NCBI GenBank assembly: GCA_022264855.1
Contig: JABYQU010000071.1
Location: forward strand, 62,001-126,000
Direction: 5' to 3'
Length of the DNA: 64,000 nucleotides
Origin: Lenzites betulinus
Taxonomy: Eukaryota; Basidiomycota; Agaricomycetes; Polyporales; Polyporaceae
In this document: in pieces, positions 31,800 to 43,378 of the stretch
How positions within the stretch are numbered: position 1 is the first letter of the stretch
Layout of the letters: each line of letters begins with the position of its first letter
Notes under the pieces: generated by a model
The model's database searches: none
What the model was told of the DNA's origin: nothing
What the model saw: the letters and a program-made list of their open reading frames with translations, nothing else
Program-made: the position numbers and the translations under genes

Positions 31800-32214
31800 G
31801 GCGAGGGGAGCCCGGGGGCGCCGTGGTGTGGACGAGTGGATGATGCATACGGATGTCCACGGATGTACACGGATTTGTGAATATTTATGCAGTGCCGAGG
31901 AGGAGTTTGGGCGCGGCTGGCGCTTGGCATCAGCGACGGGGGGCAGCGAGTGGGCAGCCGGGGTGCCGAAGGGTGCCGAGCGGCGGCGGAGGCGGGCAGA
32001 GAGGCCGGAGGATCAGGGCGGCGCGCCGGATCGGGCCTGGGTGTTTGCGGGTGTTTGTGCGGCGCGCGGTTGCCGCGTTACGGGCCCACGCGGGCGGCCT
32101 GCCCGTTTTCGCTTTTCTTCTCCACTCCCTCACCTCCTCCTCCTCGCCCGCCCGCGTCTCTCCCCTCCCATAAATCCCTGAGCTCCCTGCTCCATTCCTT
32201 CCACGTCGCCCACG
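31800..32214. other. Region between citrate synthase and the GPI protein gene
   Basis: 415 bp of GC-rich sequence. It should contain the citrate synthase 3' UTR and the promoter of the next gene. A CT-rich block (about 32110-32170) precedes the next start codon, a common fungal core-promoter feature. No ORF here is convincing. Confidence 0.5.
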
Positions 32215-33083
32215 ATGTACTCCACCTTCATTTCCGTCGCTCTCTTCGCCGCCGTCGCCATCCAGGGAGCTCTCGCCGACTTCACCGTCGACACCCCCCA
32301 GATCACCGAGGTACGCCCCATCCTTCTTCGCTCCCCTTCCCCCGGGCTACGCCTGCCGCCCCACTGTCCGACAAGCAGAGCAGAATCCTAACTCGTTCCC
32401 TTGCAGTGCGAGCCTGTCAAGCTGACCTGGGACAGCACCGGTGCCAAGTCATACAACGTCATCATTGTCCCCAGCGACGATCCTTGCAACGGCGTCCTGT
32501 AAGTGTTTCTCTCTTCGCTTTCAAATTCGCCAGACTCACCTACCGTTCTAGCGCTGACCTCGGCGACCACACTGTCAACCACATCACATGGAACGCGACC
32601 TTGGCCGCCGGTACGAGCGTGATGGTCTCTGTCCTTGACGCCGAAGACAACGAGGGCTGGAGTGGCAACGTGAGTACCACAGCTTGCGGGCGACGTACCG
32701 CTGACCAACTTCTTTGAACAGGTCCTCGTTGCGAAGGGCAACAGCACCAGCTGCTTGGCTGGTGCCACCTCGTCTGCGGCTTCGTCCTCTGCTTCCTCCG
32801 CGTCCACCAAGTCGTCTGCCTCCGCGTCATCCGCGGGCACGACGTAAGTACTGTATGCCTGATAACGTTGATCTTCAGTATTGACCGCTCTTGCAGTCTC
32901 GTCGTCAACCCGGCCGCCGCGCCCACCGTCTCAACTGCCCCTGCAGCTCCCACCAGCTCCGGCGCGACCGCGGTCGGTGCCGCGGGCGGAGGCGTTCTTG
33001 GCACCAACGGCGCGACTGCCTCTGTCAAGCTCTCGGTCTCTGCCATGTTCCTCGCCGTCGGCGCCGTCGCGGTCATGCTCTAA
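32215..33083 (+). CDS. Secreted GPI-anchored Ser/Thr-rich wall protein, Kre9/Knh1-like domain
   Basis: Five exons (32215-32310, 32407-32498, 32552-32669, 32722-32843, 32897-33083) give 204 residues. A signal peptide (MYSTFISVALFAAVAIQGALA) precedes an Ig-like domain of about 95 residues with CEPVKLTWDSTGAKSYNV, two Asn-X-Ser/Thr sites and Cys residues that may pair. A Ser/Ala/Thr-rich stalk follows, then a hydrophobic C-terminus (SVSAMFLAVGAVAVML), the pattern for GPI attachment at the plasma membrane or wall. This matches the fungal Ser-Thr-rich GPI-anchored family related to Kre9/Knh1 N-terminal domains, thought to act at the cell wall beta-glucan layer. No enzyme motif is present. Confidence 0.88.
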
Positions 33084-33939
33084 ACACCCCCCACGCCGGG
33101 CAAATCGCGTAATATACCCCACCTGGTCTCCCTGTTCACCTGAATTCTTGGGAAGCAAACGCCATGTACAGCTACTAGTCTAGTCTCTCCACGGCGCCGG
33201 GTCTTCCCATTTCGTCCGGAGGCCCTCGAGAGTCTCGGGCTTACCGCAGGTCATTGGCTTCACCTTTTACCTTCGGGCGGAAGTTGTTGTTATTTTATTA
33301 CCTTCATCACGTTGTTCACCAACTCCTTGGCTCCTGGTCGCGGCGGCGGCTGGGCAACACCCTCCCCCTCCCTCCGTGCAAGCGGGCCTATCTCCTGTCG
33401 ATCTATGTGGCGAGTCTACTACCTACCTGGATGTGTACACCCTCATCGGTTGCAAAGAATCATTATTTTTATCTATCGGGTTGGCTCGAGTGTGATCGGT
33501 CTTTGCCGTGCTGTGGTAGGCTGTGGTCGGGCATTGCCTCCTGCGGTGAGACCGGGTTTGGCAAACAAGATCGCGTTGTTCTTGGTGCTGAGGTTGCCTC
33601 CTTGGAGCTGTCAAGTGTATGCGCGGCTGATGGGATGTCTGGTGCCGAATCATCCTGTCTGACATCGCATCACGTTCCATGAGCAAGTGAGGCGTCGTGG
33701 TCATTTACTTCATGAGGTCTGAGCGGAGAACTGTCAAGGCAGCTCGCTTGGAAGTGCATCAGATATCAAGGGATAGATATTTGATGCAACACCATAGTCC
33801 GGACACAGAAAGTAGAATTACACTGTATATATAGTCTAGCAAAGATGGAAAACGACGCGGCAGCAGCTCGTGGCGGCGATGTCGATGAACAACAGAAGTA
33901 CTGGAACACACGCCCCCCCGGCCCAACTCGTATCGCCGT
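33084..33939. other. Convergent 3' region between the GPI protein gene and IWS1
   Basis: About 860 bp of lower-GC sequence between two 3' ends. It must hold both 3' UTRs. ORFs here are short and lack family resemblance. No repeat, RNA gene or transposon remnant was recognised. Confidence 0.5.
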
Positions 33940-35319
33940 TCACGTCTTCTGCGACATCTTGCGCGTGAGGCTCTTGAGGCGCTCCTGGTTCTGCTTGCGG
34001 CGCTGGATGTCGACGTCGACGGCCATGTTGTTCTTCCCGAGGCCCGCGTTCGAGCGCGGCGCGACCGTGTAGCTCCCGAGCTGGCTCTGCGGGATCGCGA
34101 CCGCGTTCTTGCGCACGCGGCCCTTGTCGCTCTCGCGCGCGCGCGCGAGGATCGCGTTGAGGCGCTCCCCAGCCACGCGCGGCGCGCCCGCGCCCGCGTC
34201 GTCGGGCGCGGCGGTCGGCACGACGCGGTCGCGGTATGACGCGGAGCGCTTGATGATCGGGCGCGACCACGTCGAGACGAGGTCGCTCGCGGCGCGCTGG
34301 ATGTCGGGCGTGACGCGCTTGCACTTCGTGTAGAAGAGCACGACGCGCCCGAGGCGCGAGTCCTTGAGCACGGCGGTGTCGATGAAGTCCATCTTCTTGA
34401 GGATCGGGAAGAACTCCTTTTGGATGTCGAGTGCGGGGAGGGAGCGGTCGGGGAGCGGCTCGAGCCACTTGCGCACGCCCTCGAGGAGGTTGTTGTCCGT
34501 GATGGACTGTGCCAGGGAAGTTCTAAGGGGGGAATGAGAGGTCAATCAGGGTTACAGGGAGGCAGAGGGGTGGGGGTAGGACGCACTTGCGGAGGACCTC
34601 CATGACCTGCGGGAGCAGTCGCAGCTTGGACGTGGCGGGGAGCTTCTCCTTGTTGGCCTGCTCGTCGTCCGCCGCGGCCGTGAGCATCGCTTCCCGGAGC
34701 CGCGACACCTCCTCGTCCGCGTACTTGTCCAGCACGTCGTCGTCGTCCTTGCGCTTGCGCTTCTGCCGCGAGCCGCGCTTCGGCTTCAGGATGGCCTCAA
34801 TCTGCATGTCCAGCTTCATCTTGTTCGCTGCGCGGCGTGTCTGTCTCAGCACTCGCCCCTCGCGTCATGTGAGCGTAACGGTGTGAACACGCACCGACTT
34901 CGGGCGGGTAGAGGCTCAGGTCGATGTCCTCCGGGGCGGTCTTCTTCGAGGACCGCTTGCGCTTCCGCGGGGGCCGCCCCTCCTCGTCCTCTGCGCCCCG
35001 CCGACTCCGGACCTTCCGCTTCGGCTTCACGGCGCGTTTCTTCTCCTGCACGTAGTCGTCCCCCGAGTCCCCGGAGGACTCGCCGGCGGGCGACTCCCGT
35101 CGCGGCGGGACGTCGAGGTCTATAACAGTTTGCGCATCATAAATTCGTTGTTCGGTTTATATCGGGGAGAGTATGTACGCACCATCGTCGTCAGAAGAGA
35201 GGTCAGAGTCGGAGTGACCGAAGATGGCCGCGGCAAGGTCGTCCTGCAGACGAGCGTGATGGTCGATAAAGCATAATCTTAACTCTTAGAGCTGCTCAAC
35301 TCACCTCTCTGTCAGGCAT
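33940..35319 (-). CDS. IWS1: Transcription elongation factor IWS1/Spn1
   Basis: Five exons (35319-35305, 35243-35183, 35119-34895, 34827-34587, 34522-33940) give 374 residues. The acidic N-terminus ([11 protein letters not shown]) is followed by Lys/Arg-rich nuclear signals and then the conserved TFIIS-N/LW-type domain: [60 protein letters not shown]1 joins Spt6 on RNA polymerase II during elongation and mRNA export. The C-terminus ends in a basic Lys/Arg/Gln helix. Length is normal for a fungal IWS1. It is divergent from the RAD2 gene across 316 bp, so the two may share a promoter. Confidence 0.93.
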
Positions 35320-35635
35320 GTTGCACTAGTGTAGTGGTCGTGGTGGTGAGTGGGAGTGTTGTCGACGCCACCTTCCGCAAGGTCCACCGTGCCCGGCCTG
35401 GCAAATGGATCCCAAATAAGGCACAATAGGCAGACTTATCCTCTCAAAATGGATTCATAATTGGGGTTATCAGCAAAAGCGTGACTCATTACGCGCGACG
35501 CGTCCGGCCTGGCGCTTATGCAGCCGCTGCACTCTGCCGTCGATCACCCTCTACCGCTGACCCCCACATGGGCTTGCTTTACTTCGCTGTTCTGGTGTCT
35601 AAGCTGGTGTACAGCTAAACGGAAATTGGGCGAAA
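35320..35635. promoter_or_regulatory. Divergent promoter region (IWS1 / RAD2)
   Basis: 316 bp between two opposed start codons. Both promoters must lie here. No single clear motif was identified; the region contains AT-rich and CT-rich stretches. Confidence 0.55.
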
Positions 35636-38600
35636 ATGGGTGTTAAGAGCCTGTGGCAGCTCCTAGAGCCGGTCGGGCGACCGGTCTTGTGCGTTTCACG
35701 ACCCCCTTCTGCACGTACAGTAGCAGCTCAGCTAACTCTCGGCAAACAGGCTGGAGACGATGGAAGGCAAGTCGATGGCGATCGACTCGAGCATCTGGAT
35801 ATATCAGTTCCAGGCGACGATGCGCGACAAGGAGGGCCGCGGGCTCGTCAACGCGCATGTGCTCGGCTTCCTCCGCCGCATATGCAAGCTGCTGTTTTAT
35901 GGCATCAAGCCCGTGTTTGTGTTCGACGGGGGCGCGCCTGCGCTGAAGATGTCTACCATTGTGAGTGTGGCGAGAAAGTGCATAGAGTTATGAGACTGAA
36001 ATGGAGGGTGAAGGCAGAGCGCAAGAACAAGAAGAGCGGGGCTGCGGCGAGCCATGCGAAGATTGCTGAGCGGCTCCTGGCGGCGCAGATGCGTCGTGAA
36101 GCTTTGGAACAGACTGTTGGCAAGACGTAGGTGCATTTGCTCAGATTTATTACTGCTTTTATGGAGGGCTAGTTTCTACCAGGCCTGATCCCAAAGGCAA
36201 AGGCAGAGCCCCTTCAGGGAGGATAGACGACGACACCGTGTTCTTGGAGGATCTAACCGGCCCCGCACCCATCACTCCCGCCGCCAAAAAGTCCCCAAAG
36301 AAGTCTCCGAAAGACGCACAGGCCACTCCCCCATCCTCGAAGAAGTCCCGGTGGAAAGACCACGACCCCTACAAGCTGCCCGACGTGAACATGGAGGAAG
36401 CGGTCGCCAGGGCCGCGGCCGCGGTCGTGCCCGACCCCCGGCTCGCGACCGAAGAGGAGCTGCAGACGTTCATCGACGAGATGCGGCCCGAGGACTTTGA
36501 CGTGACCTCTCCCGCGTTCCGCGAGCTGCCCACGGAGGTCCAGTACGAGATCATCGGCGACCTGCGGCTCAAGTCGCGGCAGACGTCGTACAAGCGCCTG
36601 CAGAGCATGCTGCGCAACGCGCGCACGCCCCTCGACTTTTCGAAGGAGCAGATTAGGAACCTGAAGCAGCGGAATGCGTTGACGCAGCAGCTGCTGGTCA
36701 CCACCGACAGCATCGGGAAGGCGAACATCACCATCCCCATCCGGATCGCGAGCGAGCGCAACAAGCAGTATGTCCTCGTCAAGAACGAGGGCGAGGCGGG
36801 CGGGTGGGTCCTCGGTATCCGGGACGAGGGGACGGCTGCGAAACCCATAGAGATCGACCCGACGCCCGTGGCCGTGGAGGACAGCGACGAGGACGACGAC
36901 ATGGAGGAGGTACCGATGTACGCGCCCGGACCCCTCGCAGAGTGGCCAATATATTCATTTCGTGCGTCTGTAGATCCACGGCGAATCCCATCGAGGCGAT
37001 GTATGACCCCGACCTGCGGGAGTTCCGACGCGGACAGGCACTCGCTGCCTTGGCAGCGCGCAATGCGCCCAGACACCTCGCACCGCTGACCACGAAGGTC
37101 GTGCGGAAGCGCAAGGCTCGCCCGCTTTTCGAACCCGAAGCAGATGAGCTTCCCCAGCTCGGAGATGTGCTTGACGACGACATCGAGGACCCGGCGCTCC
37201 TGCTCGCCATTCAGGAGTCCCTCGATCTCGAGGAGGAGGCCAGCCTCCAGCGTGCCCTTGAAGAATCCAGACTGACCGCTTCCCACTCAGGCTCTTCCCG
37301 GAAGAGCGGCGAGTCGTCCACAGGCGGTGTTCCCGCCACTCCCCGCCCGCCAACGTCGATAGACCGGCGACGATCGCAGCAGTTCCATGCGCGGAGCGAG
37401 AGTGACGACGAGGACCTCTACGCTTCTCCGACACGCCTGGAGACCGCGCTGTCCATCGGGGGCGCCGCCCCTCGACGCCCTCCTATGTCGAAGTCGAAGT
37501 CGTCAGGTTCGACAGCGTTCCCGGTGTCGTCGACATTCGGCCTCCCCACCTTGCTCTTGCCTGATCCTCCCGCCCCTGCATCGCCGAAAGACAGCCCCAT
37601 CGTCGTTTCTGAGTCTGAGGATGATATGGAGGAGGTTCTTGTGCAGCCGCAGATGCATCCCCTTCCGCTATCAATCGAAGCATCCCCGGAGCCAGCTGCT
37701 CAACCATCACCACCTCCTCAACATAATACCTTTTTGCCGCCTAGTCCGCCCGCCGCATCAGAAGCTATTGTCGTGAACTCGGACTCTGACGAGGACATGG
37801 AGGAAATTCTTCCTGCTCCGTCACTTCCTGAGTCGAGCCTGGTGCCCACAGACGAACCTGTATTCCGTCGGGAGGCAGCTGCCATTTCTGCTCCTCCCGC
37901 TCCTGGGCGTTCTACTCCTATACGAACCGTCGTGAGAACAGATCATTCTACGACGAACGCAGAGGCCTCCTCCTCTCGTTCCCCGGCTCGTACGTCCCCT
38001 CGGGTTCTACCGTCCAGGAAGCCGCCCACTCCACCCGTAGCGCAACGCGCCGCCCGCAACGACGTCCCGTCCTCAGAGTCCGAATCCGACGACGACTACG
38101 TCACGCACGCTCCAAGCCCCTCCGCCCACGCCGTGACCGAAGCCGCCCGCCGCGCCCAAGAGGCGGGCGCAGGCGCAGAAGAGGACTGGGACGCGGCGCA
38201 GGAGCTCGACGTGCACGCGGAGGAGGGCGAGTTCGCGCGCTTCATCTCGCAGGTGAAGGGCAAGGACATCGACGCGGTGCGGCGCGAGATCGACGACGAG
38301 ATCCGGGAGCTCAACCGGCAGAAGAAGACCGCGATGCGCGACGCGGAGGACGTCACGCACCAGATGGTCTCGCAGATCATGGTCCGTGTGGTCGCATCTT
38401 CACGACGGTTGAAAGGCTGGGGCTGACTTTCACCTTTCGCGGGTGGTCGTGCAGATTATGCTCCGCCTGTTCGGCATCCCGTACATCACCGCGCCCATGG
38501 AGGCGGAGGCGCAGTGCGCGGCGCTGCTCTCCCTGGGGCTGGTCGACGGGATCATTACGGACGACTCGGACGTGTTCCTCTTTGGGGGCGGGCGCGTGCT

Positions 38601-39942
38601 CAAGAACATGTTCAACCAGTCCAAGACGGTCGAGTGTTTCCTGCTCTCCGACCTGGAGCGCGAGCTCGGGCTGGACCGGGACAAGCTCGTGCGCCTCGCG
38701 TACCTCCTGGGGAGCGACTACACCGACGGCTTGCCTGGCGTCGGTCCGGTCGTGGCGATGGAGCTCATGAGCGAGTTCCCGGGCCAGGATGGACTGCACA
38801 AGTTCAAGGCGTGGTGGCAGAAGGTGCAGAGCGGCCGCGATAAGCAGGACGAGTCTGCTTCGCGGTTCCGAAAACGCTTTGTGAGTCGCCACAAGGTATC
38901 TGGAGGCCCACTTGAGCTGACGAGGATTACGTATGCAGAAGAAGAAATTCAAAGAGCTGTACCTACCTAGTGATTGGCCAAATCCAGCGGTGGTATGCAT
39001 CAGCAAGGCTTCTCGGACCTCGATATGTGCTAACAATACGTTAGAGAGACGCATATTATCACCCCACCGTGGACGACTCCAAGGAGCATTTCAAATGGGG
39101 CATGCCAGACCTTGACGCTCTGCGCAAGTAAGTGCCGTGATTCACCTATGCTTCAGACATTTACATGTGATATATGTGGATATAGCTTCTTCGACGCAGA
39201 ACTCGGATGGGACCAGGCCAAGGTGGACGACCTTCTGCTGCCCATCATCCATAAGATGAGCAAGCGTTCGCAGGTTAGTCACTTGTGTCATCCGTTTGTG
39301 TAATCAGCATTTGACACTTCGCATCCTGTGCCTCGCTTAAAGAACGCAGCAGCCCCCACGATGCAAGGCAACCTCGCCGCGTTCCTCGACCTGCCGGCGG
39401 GTGCGAACGCCGCACCGCGTAAGCGTCAAGCGTACACGAGCAAGCGACTGCAGCAGGTGGTGCAGGACTTCCGGAAGCAACAGGCGAAGCAACGTGGTTC
39501 ACCTACCCCTGCGCCACTCGGAAATGGCGCCGGAAGTGGCAGCGATTATGAGGATGGGGAGAAGGCTGCCGAACGGCCTGCGAAGAAGCGCAAGACTACG
39601 AAAGCAGCCGGGAAGGGCAAGGGTAAGGCTCGCGAGGCGGCGGGACAAGAGGATGGGGCAGTGGTGCAGAGTTCTGCACGTGGAGGCCGAGGGCGGGGAA
39701 GGGGTAGGGGCAGAGGAGGTGCGAAACGGACATCGAGAAAACGCGGGAAGTCGCCGTCGGACAATGAGGAAGAGGCGGATGACGACATGGATCCCGCTGC
39801 TCAGGGAGAACCTTCAGGCGCACCGACACCAAGTGTTAGTCGCGAGGAGCTCGGATTGCGTCCACGGCCGAAGCCTCGCCCAGTATTCCGTAAACCTGCA
39901 CTGCCGGAAGTAGGCGAAGACCAGCTCCGAGACAACAGTTGA
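35636..39942 (+). CDS. RAD2: RAD2/XPG structure-specific endonuclease (nucleotide excision repair)
   Basis: Ten exons (35636-35688, 35750-35960, 36014-36126, 36183-36917, 36974-38381, 38455-38880, 38939-38992, 39045-39127, 39186-39273, 39343-39942) give 1,256 residues. XPG-N begins MGVKSLWQLL and holds the Asp in MAIDSSIWIYQF and VFVFDGGAP. A long spacer follows with acidic clusters (SDEDDDMEEV and similar repeats) that in homologues bind TFIIH and ubiquitin. XPG-I gives GIPYITAPMEAEAQCAALL, LVDGIITDDSDVFLFGG, then the helix-hairpin-helix LLGSDYTDGLPGVGP. YHPTVDDSKEHFKWGMPD follows. Near the C-terminus MQGNLAAFLDL may be a PCNA-binding motif, then Lys/Arg-rich nuclear signals and an RGRGRGRGG run. 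It cuts 3' of DNA lesions. Confidence 0.95.
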
Positions 39943-40118
39943 TGCTCCTGCGACAGATCTAATATGTTAAAGCCATATATACTTACCAGAACAATATTCG
40001 TGTAGCTGTAGTTTCCTGGACGTAATTGATGCAGTGTAACGGCCGCATCTGAACAGGCGTGCACGGATTTCAAGATGGGATAAACGCGCGCTGTAGCAAG
40101 GGGGAATCGAATACAAGT

Positions 40119-40718
40119 TTATTCCTCTGCCTCAGAGTCCGCCTCTACCCGGGCCTGTGATGTAAGTTAGCCCGGCCTACTCGTGACATTGCCCGCGAGG
40201 AACACCAACCTTGTTCTCCTCCATTCCGCCGAGCTCGGTCACCAGTCCACCAAAGGGATATTCGCGGCGCACGGCAGGCATCGCCGGTTTCGCATAGGTG
40301 CAGAAAACACCGAAAGAGACGAACCCAAAGACCGCGATAGAGAACCAGCGCAGAGCGCTTTGAGGCGGTACGACGGGTACGTCCGGACCCCACATGGACA
40401 GCACTTCCTCTTGCTCGTGAAGCTGCGGTCCGTTCAGTGGCATGCTCTATATACCATCAACTCTATACGTACGGTTTCGCCAAAGTTCCGCCTGAATTGG
40501 GGGTCCTCCCACCCAAGCGCAGGACGGGTCTGCTTCGATACGAAGGGCAGGCGGGGGTAGTCACTGAGCTGGGGGTCGTCATCCTCCGCCAGGGTAGAGG
40601 TCAAGGGAGCGGGAGTTGTCGGCGCAGGTGCCGCAGGGGTGGCATAGCAGCGGATACGAGGAGCAGCAGCCCTCGCTCGGAGGGCTGCACGTCGGGCGAC
40701 GGTGAGCGATGTGTTCAT
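40119..40718 (-). CDS. NADH dehydrogenase (complex I) subunit NDUFB8
   Basis: Three exons (40718-40473, 40422-40210, 40154-40119) give 164 residues. The N-terminus is Arg/Ala-rich without acids, a typical mitochondrial presequence. The conserved part reads DYPRLPFVSKQTRPALGWED, QFRRNFGET, EVLSMWGPDVP and one membrane helix (ALRWFSIAVFGFVSFGVFCTY), then PAMPAVRREYPFGGLVTELGG. This matches NDUFB8/ASHI, an accessory subunit of the membrane arm of complex I in the inner mitochondrial membrane. The 3' end converges with RAD2 across about 176 bp. The short last exon encodes an acidic tail. Confidence 0.9.
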
Positions 40719-41137
40719 GGCGTGCAGGACATTAGACGCCGAAGAGTGAGCGTGAATCGCCGCAGATAAGTGTGATTATGCGCGTAAGGTGTTATTTAAG
40801 TCCACGTGCCCGGCAATAGGGGCTATCAACGGCTATCACAAAGAAGATGGTTAACGGAAGGTTACCGCTTATAATTTACTCAATGGCGAGATTCGCATCC
40901 CTGACGGAATTTCAAAGGCAGAAACATCCGACTGACCTAGCTGTGTTAGTTCATACCCGCATCAGCATACGCGCACTGCGCACACGTTCTCCGTTCTCTC
41001 CGTCGGGCATATATATATATTCGCGGCCTCCCCCTGTCGCTCTTTCTCACCCCGTAAAATCTTCCGCCAACCCGCGAAACGACACCCTCTGTTGTACCAG
41101 TCCGTATACTATAGTTGGCCATCGCCACCCGTGGAGC
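40719..41137. promoter_or_regulatory. Divergent region upstream of NDUFB8 and the methyltransferase gene
   Basis: About 420 bp between a minus-strand and a plus-strand gene. It must include the NDUFB8 promoter and probably the methyltransferase promoter. A TA-rich run (atatatatatatt, near 41010) could act as a TATA element for the plus-strand gene. Confidence 0.5.
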
Positions 41138-43043
41138 ATGACCGTCGCGCCCAAGCAAGACGGCGTCAGTCGGGACGTTGAAGAGGAGCTGTGTAGGAAG
41201 AGAGCGGAGAAGCGCCGTCGGATGGGGGAGGTGTGCCCCGTCCAATTCCAGAAGGCTCTCATGGTTGGGTGAGTGCAATTCAACGGTGCTATTACTCCAA
41301 GTTTGGGCGTTGACAGTTGTTGATTACACCTCGGGACTACGCGCAACAAGTGATGACTGGAATTCCGCGTTCCTACAATATCTTGCTCAAGGGGTTACCA
41401 TATACCCCATTGAGAAACCACCAAGAAAGGTACTCGACCTTGGATGCGGGACAGGGGCGTGGGTCCTTGAGGCGGCGAAGTATTGGCCGGTAAGTCCATA
41501 TAGCCATTGAAAGGAGCTACGTAGAGTCGGAATGGCAATAATCGGCTCATCCTGTGGACAGGAATGCCATGTTGTCGGGCTTGACATCCGTCCTGTACAA
41601 CCGGACTTGACCATGGTCGACCTCGGAATCGAGTGCAGAGAGCTTTCTGAGCGCGTCACATGGGTACACGGTGACTTGTTAGTCGAACTTTCTGCTGCAT
41701 GTGCAGGAACTGATATACAGTTCAATTACCGTTCTAGTCTAGATCCTTTGCCTTTTGAGGCGAATCAATTCGATCTCGTGAGGATATGTTGCATTGGACT
41801 GAGCGTTCCAGAGGATTCATGGCAGGATCTTGTCGAGGTAATTTACCCCTTTCTTGTACCTTAGGGATATGCTCAACAATGTGAATGACTAGGAATGCGC
41901 ACGGATATTGCGACCAGGCGGCCACATCGAGGTACGCGTAGTACCTCTTACGATATCTGTTGCATTACTCAACCCAATCAAGGTCGTCGAGGAGGACCTT
42001 TTATTTCCTGCGGGACGAACACGGAAACCGAGTGAAGAACCGCCACCCAATCAGGAAGGTCTGCAGCCACCTCTAAACGAGCGTATACGTAGCGATTCCA
42101 CGGCGAGCAGGCTGACTGCCAATTCCGGGTCGGGCCACGCATACTCGACCGTCCTCTCATCCCGGGGTACTAGCAGCCGCGACTCCTTCCTCAGCTCATC
42201 TTCACGGTCTCGAGCGGGCTCAACCTCTGATATCTTTGCGCAAGACCACGAGAAATTGAAGGACGCTTGGGAGGAAATGCTCAGTCAGCGTTTCCTGACT
42301 CACAAGCTCCTCAACGTTCTCCCACTATACCTCTCCTCGTTCTTTACAAACATCATCTTGCTCCCAGCCGTGGACGTCGTCCTCCCCCCACCGTCCTTCC
42401 AGCGGAGTATGAAGCAGCCGATCGATCCTCCCATGTTACCGGAATCCCAAGACGCTTCTGTCGCGCAATGGGTGACTGACCTGCGAACGCATGCTGTGAG
42501 CCTATCTACAAAAACTGGCGCCTCGAGCAGGATGAACTCGACCGATCTACGAGCAAGCAAGCCGGCGGCCGCGACCATGACTCTCTGGAGCGCGCTACAT
42601 CTGACGCGACAGGTGCGTCTGGTCTCAGCCTGCAAGGAGGCGATGTGGGACGCCTTCTGCGCGTTGGCCGTCGCTCGAGACAGTTCCCTTCGCCTCGAAG
42701 AGAATGCGAAGGACCGCCCGCGCAAGGAGGACCTCCGCGACGAGTTCGAGTCTGACTGGGCGGCCTGGGCAAGGTGCGCAACGGAGGTCTCGTTCGGCCA
42801 TTGGCGCGCTAACACAGTTGCGGTTGAAGCGATATGAAGGATCGCATCAGCATGCGCGAGCACGTCCAGGAGGCGATTGCCTGGGGAACTGACTCCGAGA
42901 CCCTCAGCTCTAGCTCTAGCGACCCGCCGTGTTCGAAATCCTCGCGGCAGAAGGCCATGATCCAGAATCCCGACTGGGACAATGCGGCGGTCTTCAGATC
43001 GATGCGCGGACTGGTCGCCTGGAAGCCACTTCCTTCGCATTGA
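41138..43043 (+). CDS. SAM-dependent methyltransferase (class I fold), fungal type
   Basis: Exons from 41317 onward are clear: VVDYTSGLRATSDDWNSAF with the SAM-binding VLDLGCGTGAWVLEAA, then HVVGLDIRPVQP, RVTWVHGD, LPFEANQFDLVRICCIGL, ECARILRPGGHIE, VVEEDLLFP, a long Ser/Pro-rich insert and a helical C-terminus (SALHLTRQVRLVSACKEAMWDAF). The last intron (42774 to about 42824) contains a CTAAC branch site and lets the frame continue through DRISMREHVQEAIAWG and AVFRSMRGLVAWKP to a stop at 43041-43043. The first exon is uncertain: the ATG at 41138 is plausible but its join is not settled. The substrate is unknown; the architecture resembles fungal LaeA-like/UbiE-like methyltransferases. Confidence 0.8.
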
Positions 43044-43378
43044 TTCCTACCAGACACCAGTTCGGCATACTACTGCGATTGCTTTACGATTGTTAACGAT
43101 TTACATGACAAGATTGTCCACGCACCCGCTGCTCCCTACTGTACTCTGTGGCTTTGACACTATTCAGACCGAATCTATGTTGCATCTGTGTACCCCCTTG
43201 TATATACTCCATACTAGCTTTCGTTGTCTTTTGCTCTTGTTTTCGAGCCGCGACGTCGCAAGTCGCGTGCACGAGTTCGAGAGGCTTCCCGATTTGGGAG
43301 AAACGCAGATTAAGATTGATCTACACTCTGCAGTCCCTCCTCACCCATCTCCATCCACCAGTTTTTCCATCAAGCACC
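43044..43378. other. Intergenic region before the EBP1-like gene
   Basis: 335 bp between two plus-strand genes. CT-rich sequence precedes the EBP1 start codon. No separate gene was seen. Confidence 0.5.
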
